From Stutzerimonas decontaminans (GTDB lineage: Bacteria; Pseudomonadota; Gammaproteobacteria; Pseudomonadales; Pseudomonadaceae): a stretch of 64,000 bases of DNA. Position numbers and translations under genes: made by a program. This document shows, piece by piece, positions 35,910 to 46,351 of the stretch. The notes beneath the pieces were generated by a model. The model did no database searches, was not told the origin of the DNA, and saw only the letters and a list, made by a program, of their open reading frames with translations. The stretch lies in assembly GCF_000661915.1 (NCBI RefSeq), contig NZ_CP007509.1, positions 1,054,001 through 1,118,000 on the forward strand, given 5' to 3'. The number at the start of each line of letters is the position of its first letter. The first letter of the stretch is position 1.

Positions 35910-36818
35910 TCAATGCTGCACGGGGAACTGCTCATGCAGCTGCGCCAGCTGCGTGTCCTTTTCGCTCCAGAGTTCGTTTACCCACTGCTGGAGCGCCAGC
36001 CGGTACGCTTCGTCCTGGTCATAGTTTCTGCCGATGAACTCTGCCGGGACCGGCTGCGCCTGAACCCGCACCACCACCTGATGAATGTTGCCGGCAAGCA
36101 GATCCCAGAAGCTCGGGCGGCCGTCGGGGTAGTGGATGGTGATATTGATCAGCGCTGTCAGCTGTTCGCCCATGGCGTCAATGACGAAGGCAATGCCGCC
36201 GGCTCGGGGCTTCAGTAGGTAGCGGTACGGTGAGGCCTGCTCGGTGTGCTTACCCTCGGTAAAGCGCGTGCCTTCGAGGAAGTTGAACACCGAAACCGGA
36301 TTGGTCCGATAGCGCTCGCAAGCCTTGCGCGTGGTCGCCAGGTCCTCACCGCGTTTCTCCGGGTACTTGGCCAGGTACTCCTTGCTGAAGCGCTTCATGA
36401 ACGGGAATTCCAGCGCCCACCAGCACAGGCCGATCACCGGAACCCAGATCAGCTCCTGCTTGAGGAAGAACTTGAGGAACGGCATGCGCCGGTTGAGCTG
36501 GTACTGCAGCACGAGGATATCCGCCCAGCTCTGGTGGTTGCTGGTCACCAAGTAGGAGTGATGCATGTCGACCTGATCCAGCCCCTGCACGTCCCAGCGG
36601 ATCGGGCGAACCAGATCCATCCAGAAGCTGTTCATCGCGATCCAGGACTCGGCGATCCAGTGCATGCCGAAGCGCAGGCTGCGTTGCACTGCTGGAATGG
36701 GAAGCGCCAGTTTGAGCAGCGACAGGGCGAACAGCGGCCAGCACCAGAACAGGGTATTGAGTGCCAGCATCAGGGCGGCGAGGCTGCCGCGCAGTGGAGC
36801 GGGGAGGAAGCTCAGCAT
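35910..36818 (-). CDS. PlsC-like lysophospholipid acyltransferase (YihG type)
   Basis: A 302-residue inner-membrane acyltransferase. A hydrophobic N-terminus (residues 8-45) precedes the catalytic block VTSNHQSWADILVLQYQL (HxxxxD) and the acceptor-binding block VFNFLEGTRFTEGK near residue 185. The pattern fits the YihG/YihG-like group that adds fatty acids to lysophosphatidic acid and influences acyl composition. The start at 36818 opens with MLSFLPAPLRGS; 12 more codons are open upstream. It converges on the GGDEF/EAL gene with a 24-base gap. Confidence 0.87.
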   Translation of the reverse strand: MLSFLPAPLRGSLAALMLALNTLFWCWPLFALSLLKLALPIPAVQRSLRFGMHWIAESWIAMNSFWMDLVRPIRWDVQGLDQVDMHHSYLVTSNHQSWADILVLQYQLNRRMPFLKFFLKQELIWVPVIGLCWWALEFPFMKRFSKEYLAKYPEKRGEDLATTRKACERYRTNPVSVFNFLEGTRFTEGKHTEQASPYRYLLKPRAGGIAFVIDAMGEQLTALINITIHYPDGRPSFWDLLAGNIHQVVVRVQAQPVPAEFIGRNYDQDEAYRLALQQWVNELWSEKDTQLAQLHEQFPVQH

Positions 36819-36900
36819 GAAATTCTCATCGATACGGCTGATTCGAGGCGCCAAGAGTAGCGATTATGCGCTGAACTGCAACTATCGAGAGAATGGAAGG

Positions 36901-36936
36901 CTGATACCGTCGGCGCCAAAGGCGCGACGGTATCAG
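36901..36936 (-). terminator. Strong hairpin after pta
   Basis: CTGATACCGTCG at 36901-36912 pairs perfectly with CGACGGTATCAG at 36925-36936, extended by GCGC-rich inner pairs, leaving a loop of about three to four bases. It lies 12 bases after the pta stop. The minus-strand tail (CCTTCCATTC) has no long U tract. Confidence 0.6.
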
Positions 36937-36948
36937 TGGTGGCTGATG

Positions 36949-39045
36949 TCAGCCCTTCTGGTTGGCGGCCTGCAGGGCGGTCAGGGCGATGGTGAAGACG
37001 ATGTCATCCACCAGCGCGCCGCGGGACAGGTCGTTTACCGGCTTGGCCAGACCTTGCAGCATCGGGCCGACGCTGAGGCAGTTGGCGTTGCGCTGAACGG
37101 CCTTATAGGTGGTGTTGCCGGTGTTCAGGTCGGGGAAGATGAACACGGTGGCCTGGCCGGCGACCTTGCTGTTCGGCGCCTTCTGCTTGCCGACACTGAG
37201 CACGGAGGCGGCGTCGTACTGCAGCGGGCCATCGATCGGCAGCTCAGGAGCGCGCTCCTGGGCGATGCGGGTGGCTTCGGCGACTTTCTCGACTTCCGCA
37301 CCGCTGCCGGAGCTGCCAGTGGAGTAGCTGATCATCGCCACGCGCGGGTTGACGCCCAGTGCGACGGCGGATTCGGCGCTCTGCAAGGCGATTTCGGCCA
37401 GTTCGGTGGCGCTCGGGTTCGGGTTCACCGCGCAGTCGCCATAGACCAGTACCTGATCCGGCAGCAACATGAAGAACACCGAGGACACCAGGCTATAGCC
37501 CGGAGCGGTCTTGATCAGCTGCAGGGCAGGGCGGATGGTGTTGGCTGTGGTGTGCACGGCCCCGGAAACCAGGCCGTCCACTTCGTCCAGAGCCAGCATC
37601 ATGGTGCCAAGAACGACGGTGTCCTTCAGCTGTTCGCGCGCATCCTCCGGAGTCAGGCCCTTGGCCTTGCGCATCTCGCACATCGGCTCGACGTAGCGAT
37701 TGGCGATGCTGTCCGGGTCGAGAATCTCCAGGCTGCCCGGCAGGGTGATGCCTTGCTCGCGGGCAACCTGCTGGACTTCTTCCGGCTTGGCCAGTAGCAC
37801 GCAGCGAGCGATGCCTCGCTCCTGGCAGATCGCGGCGGCGCGGATGGTGCGCGGCTCGTTGCCTTCCGGCAGTACGATGCGCTTGTTGGCATCCTGGGCA
37901 CGCTTGACCAGCTGGTAGCGGAACGCCGCCGGCGACATGCGTAGCTCACCACGCGGCACGCTGCAACGGGTGTGCAGAAATTCAGGGTGCAGGTGCTTGG
38001 CGATGAAGTCGGTCACCCGGCTGGCGCGCTCGATGTCGTCCGACGGGGTTTCCTTGTTCAGGCCGAACAGGTTGTTCGCCGTGTCGTAGGAGTTGGTCTG
38101 AACCGTCATCACCGGCAGGCCACCATCGAGCGCGGCTTTGCACAGTTCGAGAATGCGTGGGTCCGGCGTGAAGTCGCTGCACAGCAGCAGCCCGGCGAGT
38201 TTTTCGCCATTGAGCGAGGCCAGGCTGGCGGCAAGGATGATGTCGTCGCGGTCGCCAGGGGTGACGACCAGTACGCCGGACTGCAGCAACTGTACGGTGT
38301 TCGGCACTGCGCGGGCGCACAGCACGATCTTGTTGACGCGGCGCTGATCGGATTCGCCGGCGTTAAGCACCTGGGCGCCAAGCAGCTCGGCTATGTCGCG
38401 CGTACGCAGCGCATTGAGTTCTTCGGCGAATGGAATCGCACCGAGCAGCTGGAAGTCGGCACTGCCCAGCAGTGGCAGGTGCTGCTTGAGGCTGTCGATG
38501 TATGCCGGCAGGCCTTCTTCGGTCTTGACCTTGTTGAGTATGACGCCGAGCACCTTGGGATCCTTGGCGCCGCCGTACAGCTGCGCCTGAATCTCGATGC
38601 GTTCGGCCAGGCGCTTGAGGCTGTCATTGCCCTGGGCGGCGATCAGAATGACTTCGGCATCCAGGCTCTTGGCCAGCTGGGTATTGATGCGCTGGGTGTA
38701 GTTCGATTCGCGGGTTGGCACCATGCCTTCGACAATGACCACGTCCTTGCCGGCGGCGACCTGCTGGTAGCGGCTGATCACGTCCTCGAGCAGCAGGTCG
38801 ATCTCGCCATCGGCAAGCTGGCGCTCGACCTGCTCCAGTGGCAGGGGCTCGGGCGACTTCAGGTTCAGCGTTCGTTCGACGAGGATGCAGGAGCGCTCGC
38901 GGCCCTGGTCGACGGGGAAGGGTTGCGCGATCGGCTTGAAGAAGCCGACCTTCAGCCCAGCGCTTTCCAGCGCACGGATCAGGCCGAGGCTGATGGAGTT
39001 GAGGCCGCCGCCGAAACCGGTAGGGGCGAGGAAGATTGTGTGCAT
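36949..39045 (-). CDS. pta: Phosphate acetyltransferase (long, three-domain form)
   Basis: A 698-residue enzyme that interconverts acetyl-CoA and acetyl phosphate. The N-terminus is a P-loop/BioD-like domain (FLAPTGFGGGLNSISLGL), the middle is a DRTGG regulatory domain (about 220-335), and the last 320 residues are the catalytic PTA_PTB domain (IVLPEGNEPRTIRAAAICQ, SYSTGSSGSGAEVEKV, IFPDLNTGNTTYKAVQR). Length fits the long E. coli-type form. It lies downstream of ackA on the same strand, with a hairpin between. Confidence 0.96.
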   Translation of the reverse strand: MHTIFLAPTGFGGGLNSISLGLIRALESAGLKVGFFKPIAQPFPVDQGRERSCILVERTLNLKSPEPLPLEQVERQLADGEIDLLLEDVISRYQQVAAGKDVVIVEGMVPTRESNYTQRINTQLAKSLDAEVILIAAQGNDSLKRLAERIEIQAQLYGGAKDPKVLGVILNKVKTEEGLPAYIDSLKQHLPLLGSADFQLLGAIPFAEELNALRTRDIAELLGAQVLNAGESDQRRVNKIVLCARAVPNTVQLLQSGVLVVTPGDRDDIILAASLASLNGEKLAGLLLCSDFTPDPRILELCKAALDGGLPVMTVQTNSYDTANNLFGLNKETPSDDIERASRVTDFIAKHLHPEFLHTRCSVPRGELRMSPAAFRYQLVKRAQDANKRIVLPEGNEPRTIRAAAICQERGIARCVLLAKPEEVQQVAREQGITLPGSLEILDPDSIANRYVEPMCEMRKAKGLTPEDAREQLKDTVVLGTMMLALDEVDGLVSGAVHTTANTIRPALQLIKTAPGYSLVSSVFFMLLPDQVLVYGDCAVNPNPSATELAEIALQSAESAVALGVNPRVAMISYSTGSSGSGAEVEKVAEATRIAQERAPELPIDGPLQYDAASVLSVGKQKAPNSKVAGQATVFIFPDLNTGNTTYKAVQRNANCLSVGPMLQGLAKPVNDLSRGALVDDIVFTIALTALQAANQKG

Positions 39046-39154
39046 GGCATCTCCTTGAGGGCAGGGTGCTCGGGATAACGGTGCTGGGCGACGGCAAGGC
39101 TAGGGCACTTGTGCCGGGGTGAAAACTGCCTGATTGCCGCGGCGCTCATGTGCA

Positions 39155-39185
39155 AAGACCCGACGGCCGTGGGCTGTCGGGTCTT
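39155..39185 (-). terminator. Hairpin between ackA and pta
   Basis: A perfect 10-bp stem (AAGACCCGAC / GTCGGGTCTT) with an 11-base loop, 21 bases after the ackA stop. The minus transcript continues with only TTT, so termination may be partial and leave some read-through into pta. Confidence 0.6.
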
Positions 39186-39206
39186 CAAGTCGCTGCCTGT
39201 GTCGGC

Positions 39207-40394
39207 TCAGGCGTCCAGCAGGGCCAGCGTGTCGAGGGCGATCTGGCGCTCCTCGTTGGTCGGCACGACCATGACGCGTGGGCTGCCCTCGGCCTGGATC
39301 TCGCCAGCAACGCCACGGGTACAACGGGCGTTGGCTTCGGCGTCGAGCTTGAAGCGGAACAGTTTGAGGTGTTCCAGGGTGCGCTCGCGCACCGCCGACG
39401 AGTTTTCACCGATACCGCCGGTGAAGACCAGGCCATCCAGCTGCGGCAGGGCGCAGGACATGGCGGCCAGCGACTTGGCCAGGCGGTAGCAGAACACTTC
39501 GAAGGCCAGCACCGCGCCTGGATGGCCGGCGTTACGGGCATCAGCCAGGGTGCGCATGTCGTTGGACAGGCCGGAAAGCCCCTTCAGGCCGCTTTCCTTG
39601 TTCAGCATGTTGTCGATCTTGGGCAGGTCCCAGCCCAGCGTCTTGTTCAGGAAATTGTGCAGGCTCGGATCGACATCGCCACTGCGAGTGCCCATCACCA
39701 GGCCTTCGAGCGGAGTAAGGCCCATGCTGGTGTCGCGGCTTTCGCCATTGACTACCGCGCAGGTGGAGCAACCATTGCCCAGATGGGCAACCAGCCAGCT
39801 GCTGTTCTCGACCGGCACACCGGCCAGCTCGGCAGCGCGCTTGCTGACATAGCGATGGCTGGTGCCGTGGAAGCCGTAGCGGCGTACGCCATGCTCCTTG
39901 TAGAGCACATCCGGCACGGCGTAGCGGTAGGCATGCTCCGGCATGGTCTGGTGGAAGGCGGTGTCGAACACGCCTACCTGCGGCAGATCGGGGAACAGGT
40001 TGATTGCGGCATGGATACCGCTGAGGTTGGCCGGGTTGTGCAGCGGAGCCAGCTGGATGTTGGCTTCGATGCCAGCCAGAGTTTCGTCGGTGAGCAGCGA
40101 AGAGGCGAAGAACTTCTCGCCGCCGTGCACGACGCGGTGACCGATGCCATCTAGATGGCCGCCAGCGGCGTCTTCCACGCGCGGCAGGATCTGGGCCAGA
40201 GCAGCCTGATGATCGGCATTGGGCACCTTAACGCTTTCCTTGCCAGCGGCGCTCTCGAAGTGGATGACGGCCTCCGGGCTGCCGATGCATTCGGCCAGGC
40301 CTTGTAGCGGGAAGGTCGCTTGCGCTTCGTTGACCAGGGCGAACTTGATCGACGAGCTGCCACAGTTAATCACCAGGATGTTACGAGCCGACAT
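39207..40394 (-). CDS. ackA: Acetate kinase
   Basis: A 395-residue ASKHA-fold kinase converting acetate and ATP to acetyl phosphate. The opening [16 protein letters not shown], the loop [13 protein letters not shown] (with the catalytic region) and [13 protein letters not shown] and [14 protein letters not shown] are all intact. Length matches the family. Start 40394 begins [12 protein letters not shown]; the open frame extends upstream without support. With pta it forms the reversible acetate pathway. Confidence 0.97.
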   Translation of the reverse strand: MSARNILVINCGSSSIKFALVNEAQATFPLQGLAECIGSPEAVIHFESAAGKESVKVPNADHQAALAQILPRVEDAAGGHLDGIGHRVVHGGEKFFASSLLTDETLAGIEANIQLAPLHNPANLSGIHAAINLFPDLPQVGVFDTAFHQTMPEHAYRYAVPDVLYKEHGVRRYGFHGTSHRYVSKRAAELAGVPVENSSWLVAHLGNGCSTCAVVNGESRDTSMGLTPLEGLVMGTRSGDVDPSLHNFLNKTLGWDLPKIDNMLNKESGLKGLSGLSNDMRTLADARNAGHPGAVLAFEVFCYRLAKSLAAMSCALPQLDGLVFTGGIGENSSAVRERTLEHLKLFRFKLDAEANARCTRGVAGEIQAEGSPRVMVVPTNEERQIALDTLALLDA

Positions 40395-40632
40395 CGGTGC
40401 TCCTTGGTTCTCTAATGTTATTGAAATGGGTGCCAAAGATACTTTTCGCCGATTCTTGCACATCGGCCATAAAAACGATGCCATCCAAAGGTTGTAGTCA
40501 CATGTTCGATGGCACTACATGAGCGTCACACTCGACGAACGGCAACGGTCCGTTCATCCAAGGTCGGTTCGCAATCGGCGCAGTGGATGGTTAAACTTCC
40601 ACATCCATTCTCTAAAGCAAAGGTTCTGCCCC

Positions 40633-41118
40633 ATGCTGATTGCCGCTAACAAGGCTGTCTCCATCGACTACACACTCACCAACGACGCCGGTGAGGTGAT
40701 CGACAGCTCGGCCGGCGGCGCTCCGCTGGTCTACCTGCACGGCGCAGGCAACATCATTCCAGGCCTGGAAAAGGCTCTCGAGGGCAAGCAGGGCGGTGAC
40801 CAGATTCAGGTCGCCATCGAGCCGCAGGACGCTTACGGCGAGTACAGCCCGGAGCTGGTCGCTACCCTCAATCGCGCCATGTTCGAAGGCGTCGACGAGC
40901 TGGAAGTTGGCATGCAGTTCCATGCCTCCGGTCCGGACGGCGGCATGCAGATCGTTACCATCCGCGACGTGGAAGGCGATGACGTGATCGTCGATGGCAA
41001 TCACCCGCTGGCCGGCCAGCGTCTGAACTTCGACGTCAAGGTTGTAAATGTGCGTGACGCCAGCGAAGAGGAAGTGGCTCACGGCCACGTCCATGGCGAG
41101 GGTGGTCACCACCACTGA
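40633..41118 (+). CDS. slyD: FKBP-type peptidyl-prolyl isomerase SlyD
   Basis: A 161-residue chaperone and prolyl isomerase. The FKBP domain is interrupted by the insert-in-flap chaperone domain (about residues 70-130). The C-terminus is His-rich (HGHVHGEGGHHH), which in SlyD binds nickel; it is shorter than the E. coli metal-binding tail. Start 40633 (MLIAANKAVSIDYTL) is the conserved SlyD start. A terminator follows at 41186-41217. Confidence 0.94.
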   Translation: MLIAANKAVSIDYTLTNDAGEVIDSSAGGAPLVYLHGAGNIIPGLEKALEGKQGGDQIQVAIEPQDAYGEYSPELVATLNRAMFEGVDELEVGMQFHASGPDGGMQIVTIRDVEGDDVIVDGNHPLAGQRLNFDVKVVNVRDASEEEVAHGHVHGEGGHHH

Positions 41119-41185
41119 TCCGGGCTGCCGTGTAGGTGCCCGCACGCACAGCGGCAGGAACGGCTGCTGTGCTGATCGAAAGAAG

Positions 41186-41217
41186 AGCGCTCCGGTCGTC
41201 TGCCGGGGCGTTTTTTT
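41186..41217 (+). terminator. Intrinsic terminator after slyD
   Basis: An imperfect GC stem (GCGCTCCGG / CCGGGGCG) with a short loop, followed by seven T. It lies before the ribosome site of the peroxidase gene. Confidence 0.75.
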
Positions 41218-41233
41218 CGTTAGGAGAGATTAC

Positions 41234-41716
41234 ATGAGCGCATTCCACCAATTGGTGTTGCCAGGCCTGGGCGGTGACGAACTGCCGTTGGCGCAGTTCG
41301 GCGATCAGATCACGCTGGTGGTCAATGTCGCCTCGCAGTGCGGGCTGACGCCGCAATACGCTGGCCTCGAACGGTTGCAGCAGCAGTACGGTTCCCGTGG
41401 ATTCAGCGTCCTGGGCGTGCCATGCAATCAGTTTGCGGCGCAGGAGCCGGGCAGTGACGAGGAGATCCGCTCGTTCTGCAGTCTCAACTACGGCGTCACC
41501 TTTCCGTTGAGCGGCAAGCTGGAGGTGAACGGTCCTCAGCGCCATCCGCTGTATCGCTTGCTGGCTGGCGAAGGCGCCGATTTTCCAGGCGATATCACCT
41601 GGAACTTCGAGAAATTCCTCGTCGGCAAGGATGGTCGTGTACTGGCGCGTTTCTCGCCACGAACCGCCCCTGACGACGCTGCTTTGACCCAGGCGATCGA
41701 AAGCGCGTTGGCCTGA
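41234..41716 (+). CDS. Glutathione peroxidase family protein, likely thioredoxin-dependent
   Basis: A 160-residue thiol peroxidase. The peroxidatic residue is Cys36 (NVASQCGLTPQY) in place of the selenocysteine of animal enzymes. The tetrad partners are in GVPCNQFAAQEPG and TWNFEKFLV. Cys82 (FCSLNYGVTFP) is at the position used as resolving Cys by thioredoxin-dependent family members, so thioredoxin is a likelier reductant than glutathione; this is inference. TAGGAG precedes the ATG. Confidence 0.9.
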   Translation: MSAFHQLVLPGLGGDELPLAQFGDQITLVVNVASQCGLTPQYAGLERLQQQYGSRGFSVLGVPCNQFAAQEPGSDEEIRSFCSLNYGVTFPLSGKLEVNGPQRHPLYRLLAGEGADFPGDITWNFEKFLVGKDGRVLARFSPRTAPDDAALTQAIESALA

Positions 41717-41853
41717 TCGGCCGCCTGCGGTCGCATCTCTTGCGGCCGCATCTCTCTCTGCTGCTGTTCCTGATCCATCATTGTCGTGTTGGCGCCGGAT
41801 AAGCGCCATGGATGATGCTGTGCCGACGAGACGACCGGTCATATTCTCGGCGC

Positions 41854-42513
41854 ATGAGCAATCCAGCACGTAATGACAAGCGCGACCTGATCCTGGCAAA
41901 GGGCGCCCGGGTGATGACCCGCCGTGGCTATCACGGCACAGGTGTACAGGAGATCGTCCAGGCAGCAGGTATCCCCAAGGGTTCGTTCTATCACTACTTC
42001 GCCAGCAAGGAAGACTTTGCCCTGCAGGCGCTGGACTACATCTACGCGCCGCGGCTGGAGCGCTATCAGGCGGCGTTGAGCAACTCAGCAACCTCGCCGC
42101 GGCAGCGGATACTCGACTACTACGCCGATCTCGTTGCGCACTTCGCCCGCAAGGAAAAGCCCGAGTACTACTGCTTTATCGGCAGCCTGAGTTTCGAGAT
42201 GGCCGAGTTGTGCTCACCCATCGCCAGTCGGCTCAGCGCGATACTGGCGCAATCCGTCGAACTGCTTGCCGCCTGCCTGGAGCAGGCGCGCAGCGTTGGC
42301 GAGATCGCCTCCTGCTGCGATTGCCCGATGTTGGCCGAATTCATAAGTAATGCCTGGGAAGGTGCACTGTTGCGCATGAAGGTGAGCGGCAGCGTTGCCC
42401 CGTTGCAGGTGTTCTTCCAGCAGCTCCAACGCCTGTTGGCACCAGCTGCACCCTATTCGCCGGAGCGTGAGCGCCCGGTTGCCTTGACCAATGCCACAGG
42501 AGTCGATCAATGA
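41854..42513 (+). CDS. TetR family regulator, NemR-like
   Basis: A 219-residue repressor. The N-terminal helix-turn-helix reads GVQEIVQAAGIPKGSFYHYFASKEDF, very close to that of E. coli NemR. Cys107 (EYYCFIGSLSFEMAELC) aligns by eye with NemR Cys106, the residue that senses hypochlorous acid and electrophiles, and Cys120 with Cys116. Further Cys occur in IASCCDCPM. It overlaps the OYE-type gene by ATGA (42510-42513), so the pair is translationally coupled. It most likely represses this operon and is released by reactive electrophiles. Confidence 0.88.
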   Translation: MSNPARNDKRDLILAKGARVMTRRGYHGTGVQEIVQAAGIPKGSFYHYFASKEDFALQALDYIYAPRLERYQAALSNSATSPRQRILDYYADLVAHFARKEKPEYYCFIGSLSFEMAELCSPIASRLSAILAQSVELLAACLEQARSVGEIASCCDCPMLAEFISNAWEGALLRMKVSGSVAPLQVFFQQLQRLLAPAAPYSPERERPVALTNATGVDQ

Positions 42514-43619
42514 CCGCCAGCGTACAAGCCTTGTTCCAGCCGTTCGAGCTGGGCTCCCTCCGTTTGCCGACCCGAGTGGTCATGGCACCGATGACCCGTT
42601 CGTTCTCGCCCAATGGAGTACCGACCGCCGATGTGGTCGAGTACTACCGCCGTCGTGCCGCCTCCGGGGTCGGGCTGATCATTACCGAGGGCACCACGGT
42701 TGGCCACGCTGCCGCCAATGGCTATCCGCATGTTCCGCGCTTTTACGGTGAAGATGCGCTGGCTGGCTGGACAGCGGTGGTCGATGCGGTACATGCCGCC
42801 GGCGGCAAGGTCGTTCCGCAGCTCTGGCACGTCGGTAACGTGCGCCGCAAGGGCACCGAACCGGAGCCGGACGTGGTCGGCTACGGCCCGATGGAAAAGC
42901 AGAAGGATGGGCAGGTTGTCGTCCATGGCATGACCAAGCAGGACATCCAGGACGTGATCGAGGCGTTCGCCCAGGCTGCCCGCGATGCCCAGGCGATTGG
43001 CATGGATGGCTTGGAAATCCACGGTGCCCACGGTTACCTGATCGATCAGTTCTTCTGGGAAGGCAGCAATCAGCGTGCCGACGAATACGGCGGCAGCCTG
43101 GCCAACCGTTCGCGCTTCGCCATCGAACTGGTGCAAGCAGTGCGTGCGGCGGTCGGCCCCGACTTTCCGATCATCTTCCGTTTCTCGCAGTGGAAGCAGC
43201 AGGACTACACCGCACGACTGGTGCAGTCGCCCGAAGAGCTGGGTGAGTTCCTTGCGCCGCTTTCAGCGGCTGGTGTGGATATCTTCCATTGCTCGACGCG
43301 CCGGTTCTGGGAGCCTGAGTTCGAGGGCTCGGAGCTCAATCTCGCTGGCTGGACCCGTCAGCTGACCGGCAAGCCGACCATCACCGTCGGTAGCGTCGGC
43401 CTGGATGGCGAGTTCCTGCAGTTCATGGTCAAGACCGACAAGGTGGCGCAGCCGGCCAATATCGAAGGACTGCTAGAGCGCTTGAACAAGCAGGAGTTCG
43501 ATCTGGTGGCGGTGGGGCGTGCCCTGATCTGCGATCCGGATTGGGCGGTAAAGGTGCGTGAAGGGCGGATGGAGGAGATTCTGCCGTTCAGCCGGGAAGC
43601 GTTGAAGACGCTGGCGTGA
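42510..43619 (+). CDS. NADH:flavin oxidoreductase, Old Yellow Enzyme family (NemA-like)
   Basis: A 369-residue FMN enzyme with a TIM-barrel fold. Landmarks: VVMAPMTRSFSPNGVP, QLWHVGNVRR, the substrate-anchoring pair in LEIHGAHGYLIDQFF, SNQRADEYGGSLANRSRF, and the phosphate site TVGSVGL and VAVGRALICDPDW. Family members reduce nitro-compounds, N-ethylmaleimide and other activated alkenes with NAD(P)H, removing electrophiles. Co-expression with the upstream NemR-like repressor through the overlapping start supports that role. Confidence 0.92.
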   Translation: MTASVQALFQPFELGSLRLPTRVVMAPMTRSFSPNGVPTADVVEYYRRRAASGVGLIITEGTTVGHAAANGYPHVPRFYGEDALAGWTAVVDAVHAAGGKVVPQLWHVGNVRRKGTEPEPDVVGYGPMEKQKDGQVVVHGMTKQDIQDVIEAFAQAARDAQAIGMDGLEIHGAHGYLIDQFFWEGSNQRADEYGGSLANRSRFAIELVQAVRAAVGPDFPIIFRFSQWKQQDYTARLVQSPEELGEFLAPLSAAGVDIFHCSTRRFWEPEFEGSELNLAGWTRQLTGKPTITVGSVGLDGEFLQFMVKTDKVAQPANIEGLLERLNKQEFDLVAVGRALICDPDWAVKVREGRMEEILPFSREALKTLA

Positions 43620-43823
43620 CCGCGCAGTGGACAGCCGGTGCGACCTGCCCCTGCCTTTTGACGAGACTGGAGTATGTAGGCTCGCGAGGAAGGAGAATCG
43701 GCTGTCCATGCGGCCGAGAGCCCCAAGCCAAACGTCGCGGTCCTTCAGATGGCTCGGATCTAGAAGGGCTGAGGACGGGGGGCGCTGGTGAGGGCGGCGC
43801 CATGGCCGTACCATTCGATTAGC

Positions 43824-43863
43824 TCATCAGCCCCCGAGGCAGCTGTCTCAAGGGGCTTGATGG
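43824..43863 (-). terminator. Hairpin after ychF
   Basis: CATCAGCCCC at 43824 onward can pair with GGGGCTTGATG near 43853-43863, enclosing a further pairing (GAG-CAGCTG-CTC). It lies just after the ychF stop. The T tract is missing, so it is a weak candidate. Confidence 0.4.
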
Positions 43864-43871
43864 GGTAGGCG

Positions 43872-44972
<1,101 letters not shown>

Positions 44973-44996
44973 GGTGATCTTGCCTCGGAGTTAGGT

Positions 44997-45581
44997 TCAG
45001 GCCTTCTGGCTGTGCAGGCGCTGCATCGCACGGGTCCAGTCGCCGGCCAGGATTTCCGGCACGACGTCGAGCGCGAAGTCGATGCTGGCGTCGAGCTTTT
45101 CGCGCTCGGACTGCGGCGCGCGCCCCAGCACGTAACCGCTGACTAGGCTGGCGTGGCCCGGATGGCCGATACCCAGGCGCAGGCGATGAAAGCTGTTTTG
45201 ATTGCCGAGCTTGGCGATGATGTCGCGCAGCCCGTTGTGCCCGCCATGACCGCCGCCCTGCTTGAGCTTGGCGACGCCGGGGGGCATGTCGAGTTCATCA
45301 TGGGCGACCAGGATGGACTCGGGGGGAATTCGGAAAAAGCCGGCCAATGCCGCCACTGCCTGACCGCTGCGGTTCATGTAGGTAGTGGGGATGAGAAGGC
45401 GGATATCTTCGCCCTGATGGCTGAGCTTGCCGACCAGGCCGAAATACTTGCGATCGTTACTGAGCGCGACGCCTTCACGGGCAGCCAGGCGCTCAACGAA
45501 AAGAGCCCCCGCGTTATGCCGGGTCTGGTCGTATTCAGGGCCTGGATTTCCCAGGCCGACGATCAGTTTTACGGCAGTCAC
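44997..45581 (-). CDS. pth: Peptidyl-tRNA hydrolase
   Basis: A 194-residue enzyme that frees tRNA from drop-off peptidyl-tRNA. Catalytic residues are visible: Asn and His in [18 protein letters not shown], Asn in [12 protein letters not shown] and Asp in HDELDMPPG. Length matches the family. Co-oriented between rplY and ychF. Confidence 0.96.
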   Translation of the reverse strand: MTAVKLIVGLGNPGPEYDQTRHNAGALFVERLAAREGVALSNDRKYFGLVGKLSHQGEDIRLLIPTTYMNRSGQAVAALAGFFRIPPESILVAHDELDMPPGVAKLKQGGGHGGHNGLRDIIAKLGNQNSFHRLRLGIGHPGHASLVSGYVLGRAPQSEREKLDASIDFALDVVPEILAGDWTRAMQRLHSQKA

Positions 45582-45614
45582 GACGGGGGCCTCTTCTTTG
45601 GCTATGCGAGTGGA

Positions 45615-46232
45615 TTACTCGGCAGCGCCTTCTTCTTTCGGAGCGTCTTCCTTGCTCACGCGCGGAGCGTGAACGTTGGCAACCGGCAGGTCGCTGCCGT
45701 GGGCCAGGGCGACCAGCTCAACGCCTTTCGGCAGCTTGAGATCGGTCATGTGCAGAACCTGGCCGACTTCGACGTTGGACATGTCGACTTCGATGAATTC
45801 CGGCAGGTCTTGCGGCAGGCAGGAAACTTCGACTTCGTTCAGGTTGTGCAGGATTTCGCCGCCTTGCTGCTTCACGCCCACGGAAGATTCCTGGTTGATG
45901 AAGTGCAGGGGAACGGTGGCGGTCAGCTTGTGGCCGGCAACGACGCGCACGAAGTCAGCGTGCAGCACGAAGCTCTTGGCCGGATGACGCTGCAGCGCCT
46001 TGATCAGGACGGATTCGTTCTGGCCATCGACGTTCAGGGTCAGAACGTGGCTGAAGGAGGCTTCGTTCTCCAGCAGCTTGGCGAAATCCTTGGCCAGGAT
46101 GCTGATGGACTGCGGGGCCTTGTCGCCACCGTAGATGACGGCCGGAACCAGGGCGGCGTTACGACGCAGGCGGCGGCTCGCACCTTTCCCCAGGTCGGAA
46201 CGCACTTGGGCATTCAGAGTGAAATCGTTCAT
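45615..46232 (-). CDS. rplY: 50S ribosomal protein L25/general stress protein Ctc
   Basis: A 205-residue two-domain form of L25. The N-terminal domain (residues 1-95, with [25 protein letters not shown]) binds 5S rRNA. The C-terminal CTC domain (about 100-195) is typical of the longer Pseudomonas type, ending in a Glu/Ala-rich tail. Upstream is the prs terminator, so the gene probably has its own promoter at 46233-46293. Confidence 0.95.
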   Translation of the reverse strand: MNDFTLNAQVRSDLGKGASRRLRRNAALVPAVIYGGDKAPQSISILAKDFAKLLENEASFSHVLTLNVDGQNESVLIKALQRHPAKSFVLHADFVRVVAGHKLTATVPLHFINQESSVGVKQQGGEILHNLNEVEVSCLPQDLPEFIEVDMSNVEVGQVLHMTDLKLPKGVELVALAHGSDLPVANVHAPRVSKEDAPKEEGAAE

Positions 46233-46293
46233 GGTGATTCTCCAGTAGCAACATTACCTGTCGCGCTTGCGACCAGCGCTCGGGCTGTTGGGC

Positions 46294-46317
46294 AAAAAGC
46301 CCCGCGCGAGGCGGGGC
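46294..46317 (-). terminator. Intrinsic terminator after prs
   Basis: GCCCCGC and GCGGGGC form a 7-bp stem with a 5-base loop and are followed on the minus transcript by five T. It lies 35 bases after the prs stop. Confidence 0.88.
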
Positions 46318-46351
46318 ACATTACGTTCAGTGCGATTCGCGAAGCTTTCGC

